Positions 27,697 to 37,451 are shown, numbered from the stretch's first letter. The stretch: 64,000 bases of DNA from Halanaerobiales bacterium (GCA_016278485.1 JADQBT010000002.1:229601-293600), one strand, 5' to 3'. Numbers and translations are program-made. Notes: a model not told the origin generated them from the letters alone.

Positions 27697-29790
27697 CTAT
27701 TCTTTATCTTCTAGTTCTTTAAGAGCGTCTTTTCTCGATAAACTAATTTTACCTTGATTATCTACCTTTTTAACTTTAACTGGAATTTCATCACCAACAG
27801 AGATTTCATCTTCTACTTTTTTAACATGATAATCAGCTATTTCAGATATATGAACTAAACCTTCTTTATTAGGTAAAATCTCTACAAAGGCACCAAAATC
27901 AACTATATTTTTTACTGTGCCAGTATACATTTCACCGACTTCAACATCCTTTGTTAATCTTTCAATAATCTCTTTTGTGCGCTCTCCACTTTCTTGATCT
28001 TCTGTCATAATAAAGATAGTACCATCATCTTCTATATCTATTTTAGCATCTGTTTCATCAATTATACTATTGATCGTCTTTCCACCAGGACCAATAACAT
28101 GTCTGATTTTATCAGAATTAATTTTCATTTTAATTAAAGCAGGAGCATTTGCCGATAATTCAGCACGAGGCTCAGCAATAACTTCTAACATTTTGTCCAT
28201 AATATAGGCTCTGCCTTTTTGTGCTTTATTTAAAGCTAATTTCATTATCTCAGTTGAAATACCTTTAATTTTCATATCCATCTGTAAAGCTGTAATACCA
28301 TTTTTAGTACCAGCTACTTTAAAGTCCATATCACCATGGAAATCTTCAAAACCTTGGATATCAGAAAGTACCACTACTTCATCTTCATCTTTCATTAGAC
28401 CCATAGCAATTCCAGCAACAGGCTCTTTAATAGGAACACCTGCATCCATCAGTGATAAAGTACTACCACAAATACTAGCTTGAGAAGTAGAACCATTTGA
28501 TTCAAGCACTTCAGAAACTACTCTAATACTATAAGGAAATTCATCTTGTGATGGCAATACTGGTATTAAAGCTTTTTCACCTAGTGTACCATGGCCAATT
28601 TCTCTTCTACCAGGACCTCTAAGTGGACTTGTTTCCCCCACACTATATGGAGTAAAGTTATAGTGGTGCATATAACTTTTAGTCTCATTTTCTCCTAAGC
28701 CAAACAATACCTGTTCATCACTTGAGGCACCTAAAGTTACAACACTTAATGCTTGAGTTTGGCCTCTAGTAAATATACCTGAACCATGTGCTCTAGGTAC
28801 ATAGCCAACTTCACACCAAATTGGTCTTATCTCTTCTGCTGTTCTTCCATCAGGTCTCACCTTATCATGAATAATTAAACTTCTTACTTCTTCTTTTATT
28901 CTATTTTTATATATATTACTAATTTGAGAAGAAACATCACTATCAGAACCTGGATTAAGTTTATCTTCTAATTCAGCTTTCAAGGCATCAATTTTACTGT
29001 TTCTTAGCAGTTTATCTTTAATTTGAATAGCTTCTTTTAACCTGTTTTCAGTAAGATCTTTAATCCTAGTTTCCAAATCTTCATCCATTTCTGGTTCTTC
29101 AAATTCAAACTTTTCTTTACCAACCTCAGCAACCATATCTTTCTGAACTTGAACTAATTTTTTGATTTCTTGATGGGCAAGATCGATAGCTTCCAGAATA
29201 ATATCTTCGCTAACTTCATTTGCACCTGCTTCAACCATTAAGACTGCTTCTTCAGTACCAGCTACAGTGAGTTCTAAATCACTTTTTTCTTTCTCTTCAG
29301 CAGTTGGATTAATTATGTATTCACCATCAATATAACCAACCTTTGCTCCACCAATAGGACCATCAAAAGGTATATCAGATATTGCAAGTGCAGCTGAAGC
29401 ACCATTTAATGCCATCATCTCTGGATCACAATCATCATCAACTGATAATACAGTTGCAATTACCTGTACATCATGACGAAAACCATCCGGAAATAAAGGT
29501 CGTAAAGGTCTATCAATTAGGCGGGCTGCCAGAGTTGCTATATCGCGTGGACGCCCTTCTCTTCTATTAATACTACCTGGGATTTTACCAATCGCATATA
29601 TTCTTTCTTCGTAATTTACCATTAAAGGAAAATAACTAATACCTTTCCTCGGTTCAGACATAGTTGCTGTAACCAAAACAAGAGAATCACCATAACGTAC
29701 AACTACAGAACCATTTGCTTGTTTAGCAAGTTTTCCTGTTTCCATTGAAAATTCTTTACCATCTAAATCAGTTTTCCATTGATAAGTCAT
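27697..29790 (-). CDS. pnp: Polyribonucleotide nucleotidyltransferase (PNPase)
   Basis: A 697-residue phosphorolytic 3'-5' exoribonuclease. Two RNase PH domains are joined by a helical segment, with the active-site region in the second (GRREIGHGTLGEKAL, then FKVAGTKNGITALQMD). A KH domain (IGPGGKTINSIIDETDAKI) and an S1 domain (GTVKNIVDFGAFVEILP) close the protein. The ATG follows AGGAGG. The order rpsO-pnp is conserved widely, and the hairpin before it (29823-29862) may be a processing or autoregulatory site, as in other bacteria. Confidence 0.97.
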   Translation of the reverse strand: MTYQWKTDLDGKEFSMETGKLAKQANGSVVVRYGDSLVLVTATMSEPRKGISYFPLMVNYEERIYAIGKIPGSINRREGRPRDIATLAARLIDRPLRPLFPDGFRHDVQVIATVLSVDDDCDPEMMALNGASAALAISDIPFDGPIGGAKVGYIDGEYIINPTAEEKEKSDLELTVAGTEEAVLMVEAGANEVSEDIILEAIDLAHQEIKKLVQVQKDMVAEVGKEKFEFEEPEMDEDLETRIKDLTENRLKEAIQIKDKLLRNSKIDALKAELEDKLNPGSDSDVSSQISNIYKNRIKEEVRSLIIHDKVRPDGRTAEEIRPIWCEVGYVPRAHGSGIFTRGQTQALSVVTLGASSDEQVLFGLGENETKSYMHHYNFTPYSVGETSPLRGPGRREIGHGTLGEKALIPVLPSQDEFPYSIRVVSEVLESNGSTSQASICGSTLSLMDAGVPIKEPVAGIAMGLMKDEDEVVVLSDIQGFEDFHGDMDFKVAGTKNGITALQMDMKIKGISTEIMKLALNKAQKGRAYIMDKMLEVIAEPRAELSANAPALIKMKINSDKIRHVIGPGGKTINSIIDETDAKIDIEDDGTIFIMTEDQESGERTKEIIERLTKDVEVGEMYTGTVKNIVDFGAFVEILPNKEGLVHISEIADYHVKKVEDEISVGDEIPVKVKKVDNQGKISLSRKDALKELEDKE

Positions 29791-29822
29791 CTATTACCCT
29801 CCTTATTTAAAATACAAAAGTA

Positions 29823-29862
29823 CTTCATATGAAGGAAAGAGCGGGATTCCCCCGCTCTTTCC
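29823..29862 (-). promoter_or_regulatory. Long hairpin and palindrome between rpsO and pnp
   Basis: A perfect 12-bp stem, GGAAAGAGCGGG (29834-29845) with CCCGCTCTTTCC (29851-29862), closes a 5-nt loop. It is followed on the minus strand by the 12-nt palindrome CTTCATATGAAG (29823-29834). There is no proper U-run, so readthrough into pnp with RNase cleavage is more likely than full termination. Confidence 0.7.
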
Positions 29863-29885
29863 AAAAACAAAACACAAACTTATAA

Positions 29886-30152
29886 TTAACGGCGAATACC
29901 GAGATCACTTATTAATTCACGATAACGCTCAATGTCAGTATTTTTAAGATATCTAAGCAGTCTTTTACGTTGACCAACCATTTTTAATAAACCACGGCGT
30001 GAATGAAAATCATTTTTATGTTCTTTAAGATGTTCTGTTAACTCTTTAATTCTTGATGTTAAAAGAGCAATTTGAACCTCAGAAGAACCTGTATCTCCCT
30101 CTTCACGTTGATATTGATTAATTATTTCTTGTTTTTTCTCTTTATTTAGCAT
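29886..30152 (-). CDS. rpsO: Ribosomal protein S15
   Basis: An 88-residue primary 16S rRNA-binding protein of the small subunit. The signature region ([32 protein letters not shown], seen in pieces [17 protein letters not shown]) is intact. An excellent AGGAGGTGG precedes the ATG. It has its own promoter within the end of ribF and a leader in which the Shine-Dalgarno can be masked. Confidence 0.97.
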   Translation of the reverse strand: MLNKEKKQEIINQYQREEGDTGSSEVQIALLTSRIKELTEHLKEHKNDFHSRRGLLKMVGQRKRLLRYLKNTDIERYRELISDLGIRR

Positions 30153-30230
30153 TGTTCCACCTCCTATAGAATTTATACACTATAAGCCAAGGTTACGTTG
30201 GAGGTACGCAATCCTAGCAAACAGTAATAT
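30153..30230 (-). promoter_or_regulatory. rpsO leader with possible Shine-Dalgarno-masking pairing
   Basis: In the roughly 80-nt leader, TACCTCC (minus strand, 30206-30200) can pair with GGAGGTG of the ribosome binding site (30164-30158). A CCAA/TTGG hairpin and a TATAG/CTATA stem lie between them. Such alternative folding fits S15 autoregulation of rpsO known in several bacteria. The exact fold is not a class I can name. Confidence 0.5.
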
Positions 30231-30237
30231 CATACTA

Positions 30238-30266
30238 ATTTTAACATAAAAGATTTCGTGTGTAAA
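30238..30266 (-). promoter_or_regulatory. Sigma-A promoter of rpsO-pnp
   Basis: Minus-strand TTTACA (30266-30261) and TAAAAT (30243-30238) with a 17-bp spacer, overlapping the 3' end of ribF. Confidence 0.65.
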
Positions 30267-31164
30267 GAATATCTTTCTTCATCTGTTTTACAAGTTCAGC
30301 AGTTGAATTAAATTTTTCTTCTGGACGAATAAAATCTATTAAATCTAAACATAATTCTTCACCATATATATTTTCAGCAAAATCAAAAATAAATACTTCA
30401 AAATGCAAATTTTCATTTTCAAATGTCGGATTTTTACCTAGATTAGCGACACCATATTTAACTTCATTTTTATAATAAATCTTCGTCGCGTAAACGCCTG
30501 AAGGTGGTTTTACATAATTAGTCTCAAGTTTTAGATTAGCTGTTGGAATCCCAAAAGTTCTACCTCTTTTTTTCCCATGCACTACCTTTCCACAGACTTG
30601 AAAAGATCTACCTAATAATTTTTCTGCTTTTTTCAATTGGCCTTTTTTAATTGAGCTTCTAATCCGAGTACTCGATATTTTATCATCATTATCTTTAATT
30701 TGTTTAATAATAGTTGTTTTGAAATTTAATACTTTACCCAAACCACTCAATAATTCCACATTACCTTCATTTTTAAAACCAAAACGAAAATCATCACCTA
30801 CAATCACATGTGAGACATGTAAACTATCGAGCAAAAGATCTTCAACAAATGAACGAAAATTTATTTCGGAAAAATCAGATGTAAACTGTTGTTCAAAATA
30901 AAAATCTAGTCCAAGTTCATTTAATAATTTTATTTTCTGGTCTCTGGAAATAATTGCTTGAGGAGCAACTCTATTTGGTATTACTGTTAAAGGATGTGGA
31001 TAGAAAGATAAAACACCTGAATGATAATTATTAGTTTCTGCTAACTTGATAGTTTTATTAATAATCTCTTGATGACCTTGATGTAAACCATCAAAAGTTC
31101 CAATCGCAAGGCAAATATCTTTCTGTTTAAAGTTTTTGAAATCTTGGCTGGTTATTACCTTCAT
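30241..31164 (-). CDS. ribF: Bifunctional riboflavin kinase / FAD synthetase
   Basis: A 307-residue enzyme that makes FMN from riboflavin and then FAD. The N-terminal nucleotidyltransferase domain has IGTFDGLHQGHQEI and the C-terminal flavokinase has GRTFGIPTANLKL. Normal length. AGGAGG precedes the ATG, 19 bp after truB. It is the last gene of the rimP-infB unit, and its tail contains the rpsO promoter. Confidence 0.96.
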   Translation of the reverse strand: MKVITSQDFKNFKQKDICLAIGTFDGLHQGHQEIINKTIKLAETNNYHSGVLSFYPHPLTVIPNRVAPQAIISRDQKIKLLNELGLDFYFEQQFTSDFSEINFRSFVEDLLLDSLHVSHVIVGDDFRFGFKNEGNVELLSGLGKVLNFKTTIIKQIKDNDDKISSTRIRSSIKKGQLKKAEKLLGRSFQVCGKVVHGKKRGRTFGIPTANLKLETNYVKPPSGVYATKIYYKNEVKYGVANLGKNPTFENENLHFEVFIFDFAENIYGEELCLDLIDFIRPEEKFNSTAELVKQMKKDILYTRNLLC

Positions 31165-31183
31165 TTAAATCCTCCTGTAACTA

Positions 31184-32098
31184 TTAAACAAAAACTCTTT
31201 CTGCTTTGAAAATCCAGCCCTCTTCTTCGTCAAATTGAGGACGATTAATTGAAAGAAATTTATTGTTAAAATTATAAACACTTATAAGTTCATTTTCTTT
31301 AAATCGCTCAGCAAGACTAGAAAAATCACTTTCTAATAAATATACACCATTTTCAGCCTTCTTTTCTGCTTCTTGCTTGAGAGTTCCAGTTGGAAATGTT
31401 AAGGGATAATCTAAAGGTAAATAAAAATCAGCAAATCTTTCCTCATCACTAGCCAAAAAATCATTTAAGGGAATACCACCTTCAAATGAAAATGGACCGG
31501 ATTTAGTCCTCACTAATGAACTCATAACAGCTAATGTATTTAGCTTTTGAGCGATGTCCCTTACTAACGATCTAATATATGTACCCTTTGCACAGACTAC
31601 TTTAAATTTTATATCCGGTAAACTTAACTCTAATAAATCAATTGCATGAATATTTATATTGCGGGGTTTTCTCTCAACTTCAATTCCTTTTCTTGCTAAT
31701 TGATATAAACGTTTGCCCTTATGATGGATTGCAGAATACATAGGTGGTATTTGTTCTGATTTTCCGATAAAAGTCTTTAAAACAGTTTCTATATCTGCTT
31801 TCGTTAGGTTATGCCAGTGTTCATCATAATCTTCTATTTCAGACTCTAAATCAAGTGTAGGTGTTGACTTACCAAACTCCATTCCACAAATATATTCTTT
31901 TGTTTTTTCATCAAAGTATGGAATGATTTTGGTTGCCCGACCAACACAAATAGGTAAAACTCCTGCAGCTTCTGGATCTAAAGTCCCTGTATGTCCCACT
32001 TTTCTAAAAGGAACCCTTTTCCTAACCTGCCTGACTGCTCCAAAAGAACTTATTCCAACTGGTTTCAAAATATTTAATATTCCACCACGATCAAACAA
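31184..32098 (-). CDS. truB: tRNA pseudouridine(55) synthase
   Basis: A 304-residue enzyme that forms pseudouridine 55 in the T-loop of tRNAs. The catalytic aspartate is D41 in GHTGTLDPEAAGVLP, followed by the KEYICGMEFG and CAKGTYIRSL motifs. The C-terminal PUA-like part is present. The start is TTG (32098), with GAGGTGG six bases before it; the gene overlaps the nrnA stop by 8 bp. Confidence 0.95.
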   Translation of the reverse strand: MFDRGGILNILKPVGISSFGAVRQVRKRVPFRKVGHTGTLDPEAAGVLPICVGRATKIIPYFDEKTKEYICGMEFGKSTPTLDLESEIEDYDEHWHNLTKADIETVLKTFIGKSEQIPPMYSAIHHKGKRLYQLARKGIEVERKPRNINIHAIDLLELSLPDIKFKVVCAKGTYIRSLVRDIAQKLNTLAVMSSLVRTKSGPFSFEGGIPLNDFLASDEERFADFYLPLDYPLTFPTGTLKQEAEKKAENGVYLLESDFSSLAERFKENELISVYNFNNKFLSINRPQFDEEEGWIFKAERVFV

Positions 32099-33092
32099 AC
32101 TTTTCCACCTCTTCTAAAACATCTGTTATTGCTGCCTCCAAAGGCTTTTTAATTGTACACCCTGCTGCGCGCGGATGGCCTCCCCCACCAAACTTAGCTG
32201 CTATTTCATTTACTTTAACATAATAATTTGATCGAAAACTAACTTTGGTTTCCAAACGATCTTCAGAAATAAATGAAATACCTACTTCAATCTGATCAAT
32301 ATCTCTGGCATAATTTACTAGACCATCAGTCATATCGGTCCCCGCATCGGCCATCATTTCCTGATCAACATACAACCAGGCTACATTGTTATCACTGTTT
32401 AAAGAGAGGGTTGATAAAGCTAAACCTTTCAAAACTAAAGATGAATAAGAGTATTTACCGAAAACTTCTTTATTAATTTGATAAATATCAACCCCATCAT
32501 CTACAAGTTTAGCTAAGATTCTAAGTACTCTTGCTGAAGTATTTTCATATTTTAGTGAGCCGGTATCTGCAATAATAGCTGTGGCTATTGCTCTACCAAT
32601 TTTCACATCAATATTCAGCTCCATTATTTCTGCTAAATCATATATTATTTCTCCTACAGCTGCTTTTTGTGAATTAACATAATTTAAATCTCCATAAGTA
32701 GGGTTGTCCTCATGATGATCGATATTTATTAAAAAATGATCCTTTATTAAATCTTTTCCTTTTCCTAAACGTTCTAAACTACCCGAATCTAAAGCAATAT
32801 ATGTAGCTGAATGAAAACCATCTATTACTGATTCATCATCAGGAAAAGATAAATATTCATCTTTTTTTATTTCTAAATAGGAATAAGTATCCAGGGTAGC
32901 TTGCTCAAGCATCACCCTGGATTTTTTACCTATTTTTTCTAATAACCATTTAAGACTAAATAACGATCCTATACAATCCCCATCTGGTTCAACATGGCCT
33001 AATATAATAAAATTATCATCTGCTATTAATTTTTCTGCAATCTCCTGAAGGGAATTATTCAAGATCTTCATTCCCTTCAGTTTTATCGTCAT
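32091..33092 (-). CDS. nrnA: DHH-family oligoribonuclease / pAp phosphatase
   Basis: A 333-residue NrnA-like phosphoesterase that degrades nanoRNAs and dephosphorylates pAp. Motifs: GHVEPDGDCIGS, ALDSGSLERLG, NIDHHEDNPTYG (DHH) and, in the DHHA1 domain, FGGGGHPRAAGC. The start is open: ATG 33092 has AAAGG upstream and overlaps rbfA by 38 bp, while in-frame ATG 33071 or TTG 33062 would follow GAAGGGA. An 11-bp inverted repeat covers this junction. Confidence 0.92.
   Translation of the reverse strand: MTIKLKGMKILNNSLQEIAEKLIADDNFIILGHVEPDGDCIGSLFSLKWLLEKIGKKSRVMLEQATLDTYSYLEIKKDEYLSFPDDESVIDGFHSATYIALDSGSLERLGKGKDLIKDHFLINIDHHEDNPTYGDLNYVNSQKAAVGEIIYDLAEIMELNIDVKIGRAIATAIIADTGSLKYENTSARVLRILAKLVDDGVDIYQINKEVFGKYSYSSLVLKGLALSTLSLNSDNNVAWLYVDQEMMADAGTDMTDGLVNYARDIDQIEVGISFISEDRLETKVSFRSNYYVKVNEIAAKFGGGGHPRAAGCTIKKPLEAAITDVLEEVEKFV
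33045..33080 (-). repeat. Perfect 11-bp inverted repeat at the rbfA/nrnA junction
   Basis: CTGAAGGGAAT (33045-33055) and its complement ATTCCCTTCAG (33070-33080) flank a 14-nt loop. On the minus-strand transcript this hairpin would span the rbfA stop and the internal ribosome binding sites of nrnA, so it may control translational coupling. Confidence 0.65.
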
Positions 33093-33426
33093 TTATATCC
33101 TTTATAATTTTAGAAATATGCACACCACGTTCAATTGAATTATCATACCTAAATAAAAGTTCGGGTGTATGATAAATATTTATCCGTTCACCAACTATTT
33201 TTCTAATATAGCCAGTTGCCTGTTCTAAAGCTTCCATAGTATCTTCCTTTTCTTTATCACTACCATAGACACTCACAAAAACTTTAGCATGCCTTAAATC
33301 ACCCGAAACCTCAACATCAGTAACTGAAACAAAACCAATCCTGGGATCTCTAAGTTCTCTTAATAAAATCTGACTAATTTCTTTTTTTAAAAGTTCTCCA
33401 ACTCTTCTTGCTCTTCCTTTACTCAT
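33055..33426 (-). CDS. rbfA: Ribosome-binding factor A
   Basis: A 123-residue KH-like factor that helps mature the 16S rRNA 5' end of the 30S subunit. The start MSKGRARRVGELLKKEIS and the segments RELRDPRIGFVSVTDVEVS and HTPELLFRYDNSIERG are diagnostic. A GAGGTG site precedes the ATG, 13 bp after infB. The C-terminal tail is short and acidic. Confidence 0.96.
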   Translation of the reverse strand: MSKGRARRVGELLKKEISQILLRELRDPRIGFVSVTDVEVSGDLRHAKVFVSVYGSDKEKEDTMEALEQATGYIRKIVGERINIYHTPELLFRYDNSIERGVHISKIIKDINDDKTEGNEDLE

Positions 33427-33439
33427 TGTGTTTTCACCT

Positions 33440-35455
33440 CTATAAGGAACGTTTTATCTCCTTATAATTATAGAATTCTAAAACATCTTCTTCTTTGATA
33501 TCATTATAATTTTCTATGCCAACACCGCATTCATAACCAGATTTGACTTCTCTAACATCATTTTCAAATCTCTTTAGAGAAGATATCTCTCCTTCATGAA
33601 TTACAACACTATCTCTTAGTAATCTCACTTCAAAATTACGATTCACAAGACCATCAGTCACATAAACACCAGCAATAATACCTGCATTAGGTACTTTAAA
33701 TGTTTCTCTAACTTCAGCTCTACCCCTGACAACTTCTTTGAGTTCAGGATCAAGTAGACCTGCCATTGCATCTTTGATCTCTTCCAGTGCTTTATAAATA
33801 ACCCGGTATAATCTTATATCAACATGCTCTTTATCTGCCATTGCGAGTGCATTATTATCAGGTCTTACATTAAAACCAATAATAATAGCATTAGTTGCAC
33901 TTGCTAAGTTCACATCAGTTTCATTGATTGCACCAACACCTGTATGAATAACTTTTACAGTTACTTCATCAGTCTGTAATCTCAATAAGGCATCTCTTAA
34001 AGCTTCAATAGAACCCTGAACATCTGCTTTTAAGATAATATTAAGCTCTTTAACTTCACCCTCTTGAATTTGTTGATATAAATCTTCTAAAGAAACTTTT
34101 GCATCTTGCTTAATCTCTTTCTGTCTTTTTTCTGTCTGACGCTCATCGGCAATAGAGCGAGCTTCTTTTTCATCTTCCATTGCTTGCACAAAATCCCCAG
34201 CTTGTGGCACATCATTAAAGCCTAACACTTCAACAGCAGTTGAGGGACCAGCTTCTTCTATTCTATCACCATATTCATTAAACATTGCTCTTACTCTACC
34301 ATAAGTAAGTCCAGTTAAAATATAATCGCCTACATGTAAGGTACCATTTTTGACTAAAACAGTAGCTACTGAACCTCTACCTTTATCTAACTCTGCTTCA
34401 ATTACAATTCCCTCTGCAAGTCGATTTGGATTTGCTTTTAGCTCTTCTATTTCTGAAACTAATAATATCATTTCAAGTAATTCATCGATATTTTCCTCTT
34501 TCAAGGCTGATACTGATACACAAATAGTATCGCCACCCCACTCTTCAGGAATTAACCCATGTTCAGTTAATTCTTGTTTTACCCTATCTGGTTGGGCATT
34601 TGGTCGGTCAACTTTATTAACCGCAACAATAATTGGGATATCTGCTGCTTTGGCATGATTAATTGCCTCAATAGTTTGTGGCATTACTCCATCATCAGCT
34701 GCTACAACTAAAATTGCTATATCAGTTATCTGTGCACCTCTAGCCCGCATAGCAGTAAAGGCTTCATGACCAGGAGTATCAATAAAAGTTATCTTCTTAT
34801 TATTAACATTTGCTTGATAAGCTCCAATATGCTGGGTAATTCCACCAGCTTCTGTTCCTGCAACTCTCGCCTTTCTAATTGCATCTAAAAGAGTAGTCTT
34901 ACCATGGTCAACATGACCCATTACGGTAACAATAGGTGGTCTTAATTTAAGTTCATTTGGCTTATCTTCAACTACTGGACCAACTCTTTTTTTACTTTCA
35001 TTTTCCTCTTCTTCTGTTTCTTGATAAGCAAACTTAATACCTAAATCATCACCCAATATATCAAGCACATCTACATCTAAAGGATGATTAACATTTGCCA
35101 TAACACCCAGATTCATTAATTCAACTATAATTTTATTTGCTGGTATATCAATTAGTTGAGCTAATTCTTTAACTGTGATTGGCGTTTCAATAATATAATC
35201 AGGCTCTTTTTCCTCATCTGCTTCTGCTAACTCAGCATCTGTTACTGTTTCTTCTGCGACTTCCATTTTATCATTCTGTTCATTCTGCTCGTTCTCATTA
35301 TTTGCATACATATCTCTAATCAAATTAGCTGTTTCATCAGTTATTGTACTCATATGACTTGAAGCATCAATATCAAGATCTTGTAAAACATCAACCAATT
35401 CCTTACTCTGTAAATCTAATTCTTTTGCTAAATTATATACTCTTATCTTACCCAT
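33440..35455 (-). CDS. infB: Translation initiation factor IF-2
   Basis: A 671-residue GTPase that brings fMet-tRNA to the 30S subunit. Two IF2-N modules (about 1-50 and 88-140) flank an acidic linker, which is short. The G domain has [14 protein letters not shown] (G1), DTPGHEAF (G3) and NKVDRPNAQ (G4). Domains II-IV follow, ending [23 protein letters not shown] precedes the ATG. It follows rnpM directly, with no L7Ae-like ylxQ gene in between. Confidence 0.97.
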   Translation of the reverse strand: MGKIRVYNLAKELDLQSKELVDVLQDLDIDASSHMSTITDETANLIRDMYANNENEQNEQNDKMEVAEETVTDAELAEADEEKEPDYIIETPITVKELAQLIDIPANKIIVELMNLGVMANVNHPLDVDVLDILGDDLGIKFAYQETEEEENESKKRVGPVVEDKPNELKLRPPIVTVMGHVDHGKTTLLDAIRKARVAGTEAGGITQHIGAYQANVNNKKITFIDTPGHEAFTAMRARGAQITDIAILVVAADDGVMPQTIEAINHAKAADIPIIVAVNKVDRPNAQPDRVKQELTEHGLIPEEWGGDTICVSVSALKEENIDELLEMILLVSEIEELKANPNRLAEGIVIEAELDKGRGSVATVLVKNGTLHVGDYILTGLTYGRVRAMFNEYGDRIEEAGPSTAVEVLGFNDVPQAGDFVQAMEDEKEARSIADERQTEKRQKEIKQDAKVSLEDLYQQIQEGEVKELNIILKADVQGSIEALRDALLRLQTDEVTVKVIHTGVGAINETDVNLASATNAIIIGFNVRPDNNALAMADKEHVDIRLYRVIYKALEEIKDAMAGLLDPELKEVVRGRAEVRETFKVPNAGIIAGVYVTDGLVNRNFEVRLLRDSVVIHEGEISSLKRFENDVREVKSGYECGVGIENYNDIKEEDVLEFYNYKEIKRSL

Positions 35456-35481
35456 ACGAACACCTCCATATTTACTCTCAA

Positions 35482-35742
35482 TTAATCATGTTTAATCTCC
35501 TCCGAAATACTTTCATAAATATCATCAGAAATCTTTTTTTTCAAAGCTCGTGAGAGACTATTTTTTTTATGAGCTTTTTCTAAACATTGTAAATTAGGAC
35601 ATAAGTAAGCTCCTCTTCCAGGTAATTTCCCACCTGGGTCAATTTTAATTTCATCTTGGTTATTAACTATGCGGAGTAATTCAATTTTATCTCGTCGACT
35701 TCCACAACCTACACATTTTCTAATTGGGGTACGGCGCTGCAA
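35482..35742 (-). CDS. rnpM: RnpM/YlxR-family RNA-binding protein
   Basis: An 86-residue protein of the YlxR family, reported in Bacillus as a modulator of RNase P. The family signature TPIRKCVGCGSRRDK opens the protein, and GRGAYLCPNLQCLEKA follows in the middle. The start is TTG (35742) with AAGGAGG 7 nt upstream, 1 bp after the nusA stop. An upstream in-frame ATG at 35787 would overlap nusA and add 15 unrelated residues. Confidence 0.92.
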   Translation of the reverse strand: MQRRTPIRKCVGCGSRRDKIELLRIVNNQDEIKIDPGGKLPGRGAYLCPNLQCLEKAHKKNSLSRALKKKISDDIYESISEEIKHD

Positions 35743-35743
35743 T

Positions 35744-36790
35744 TTAATCCTCCTTAGAAATAGTTTCCGATTCTTTTCTAATATCAACCTTCCAACCAGT
35801 TAATTTTGCAGCTAATCTTGCATTCTGTCCTTCTTTGCCTATTGCAAGTGATAACTGAAAATCAGGTACAACAACCTCTGCTATTTTTTCTGCGTTATTG
35901 ATAGTAACATCTATAACTTCTGCAGGGTTTAATGCATTAGCAACAAAAACAGCCGGATCTTCATCCCATTTTACAATATCAATTTTCTCATCATTAAGTT
36001 GATCAACTACTGATTGGACACGCATTCCTTTTGGACCAACACATGCGCCAACTGGATCAACATTACTATCTGAAGTTGCAACAGCCATTTTGGATCTTTG
36101 ACCAGCTTCCCTGGCAATGGCTTTAATTTCAACAATCCCCTGGAATATTTCAGGTACTTCTATTTCAAAAAGTCTTTTTAATAAACTAGGATGAGTTCTA
36201 GAGACCAATATTCTTGGCCCTCTTGAAGTTGAACTTACTTCAACAACATATAATTTAAATCTCTTTCCAACTTCATAATGTTCAGCAGCTATCTGTTCTG
36301 ATGGTGGTAAAAGAGCTTCTGTTTTTCCCATATCAATCAGGATATTATTATTATGGAACCTTTGGATAGTCCCATTTATCAGTTCTCCTTCTTTCTGTTT
36401 AAATTGTTCATAAATTACATCTCTTTCAGCTTCTCTAATCCTCTGCATAACTACCTGTTTTGCCGTCTGAGCGGCAATTCTACCAAAATTGGCTGGTGTA
36501 ACCTCTTTTTCAACTATATCTCCAAGCTCATAAGCTGGATTAATTTCTCTGGCTTCAGTAAGAGATATTTCTTCGTTTTCATTTTCAGCTTCTTCTTTGA
36601 CCTCGAGTTGAGACAAAACATGTACTTCGCCCGCATCTGTATTAATATCAACAATAACATTATCTTTTGAACCAAAATCTTTTTTATAAGCAGATAACAA
36701 GGCTGTTTCCAGTGCCTCAATAAGTATTTCTCTTGATATTCCTTTATCTTTTCTAATCTCATCAATAGCTTGCAACAAATCTAAATTCAT
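35744..36790 (-). CDS. nusA: Transcription termination/antitermination protein NusA
   Basis: A 348-residue RNA-polymerase-binding factor. It has an N-terminal domain (1-125), S1 (about 135-200, LINGTIQRFHNNNILIDMG) and two KH domains (DPVGACVGPKGMRVQSVV and SLAIGKEGQNARLAAKLTGW). There are no C-terminal acidic repeats, as in other Firmicutes. GGGGG precedes the ATG. It lies between rimP and rnpM in the classic order. Confidence 0.97.
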   Translation of the reverse strand: MNLDLLQAIDEIRKDKGISREILIEALETALLSAYKKDFGSKDNVIVDINTDAGEVHVLSQLEVKEEAENENEEISLTEAREINPAYELGDIVEKEVTPANFGRIAAQTAKQVVMQRIREAERDVIYEQFKQKEGELINGTIQRFHNNNILIDMGKTEALLPPSEQIAAEHYEVGKRFKLYVVEVSSTSRGPRILVSRTHPSLLKRLFEIEVPEIFQGIVEIKAIAREAGQRSKMAVATSDSNVDPVGACVGPKGMRVQSVVDQLNDEKIDIVKWDEDPAVFVANALNPAEVIDVTINNAEKIAEVVVPDFQLSLAIGKEGQNARLAAKLTGWKVDIRKESETISKED

Positions 36791-36813
36791 CTTTCAACCC
36801 CCTTTACATAAAA

Positions 36814-37278
36814 TTAAAATTCAACGGTTAAATTAGCTTTGGCAATTTTGTCAATAGGTATATTAATCAAATTGTCTTCACCTTTTATAGAAAGTGTAAT
36901 AAAATCATCTTTATAAGCCTTTAAGGTACCAATAAACTCTTTTTCTCCATTAATATTAACAAAAGTAGATACTTTAATAAGATTATCAAGATGTTTCAGA
37001 TAATCTTCTTCACATTTGAGAGGTCGTTCCAAACCAGGTGAAGAAACTTCTAAAACATAACTGGAATCTATTGGATCTTTTTCATCTAACTGTTCACTTA
37101 ACATGCGACTTACTTTTTCACATTGAGAAATACTAAGTTCGCCTTCATCATTTTCAACAAATACTCTAAGTACCCATTCATTACCTTCTTTTAAATAATC
37201 GACATCAACTAGTTTTAATTTTTCTGCTTTAGTAATTGGAACAACTATTTCAGTAATTTGATCTGCAATTCTACCCAT
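36814..37278 (-). CDS. rimP: Ribosome maturation factor RimP
   Basis: A 154-residue 30S assembly factor. Family segments: LVDVDYLKEGNEWVLRVFV, ISQCEKVSRMLSEQLD and the hallmark YVLEVSSPGLERPL. The ATG at 37278 has GGAGG 9 nt upstream; the in-frame TTG at 37287 lies within that spacing. First gene of the rimP-nusA-infB-ribF unit. A clear promoter was not seen in the 173-bp gap, though ATAATATA at the right place may be a -10. Confidence 0.95.
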   Translation of the reverse strand: MGRIADQITEIVVPITKAEKLKLVDVDYLKEGNEWVLRVFVENDEGELSISQCEKVSRMLSEQLDEKDPIDSSYVLEVSSPGLERPLKCEEDYLKHLDNLIKVSTFVNINGEKEFIGTLKAYKDDFITLSIKGEDNLINIPIDKIAKANLTVEF

Positions 37279-37356
37279 ATGTATCAACCTCCTTAACTTA
37301 TATTATCCGTTTTAATAGAAAAATTATTTTCAGTTTAAAAAATCTATACACTAAAG

Positions 37357-37383
37357 AAGGAGTGGGCCACTTCCCCACTCCTT
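37357..37383 (-). terminator. Terminator after polC
   Basis: AAGGAGTGGG (37357-37366) pairs with CCCACTCCTT (37374-37383) around a 7-nt loop; CTTTAGTG follows on the minus strand. It lies about 70 bp after the polC stop and separates the polC unit from rimP. Confidence 0.8.
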
Positions 37384-37451
37384 TCATTCAATCATAATAA
37401 AATTCATTTAACTCTATTTCATTTTATCATAGCTAATAGGTACATGCAAGT

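Noticed and set aside
36353-36670. 105-codon plus-strand open frame opposite nusA
   Set aside because: A by-product of AT-rich coding on the other strand; composition is Phe/Ser/Asn rich and unlike real proteins here.
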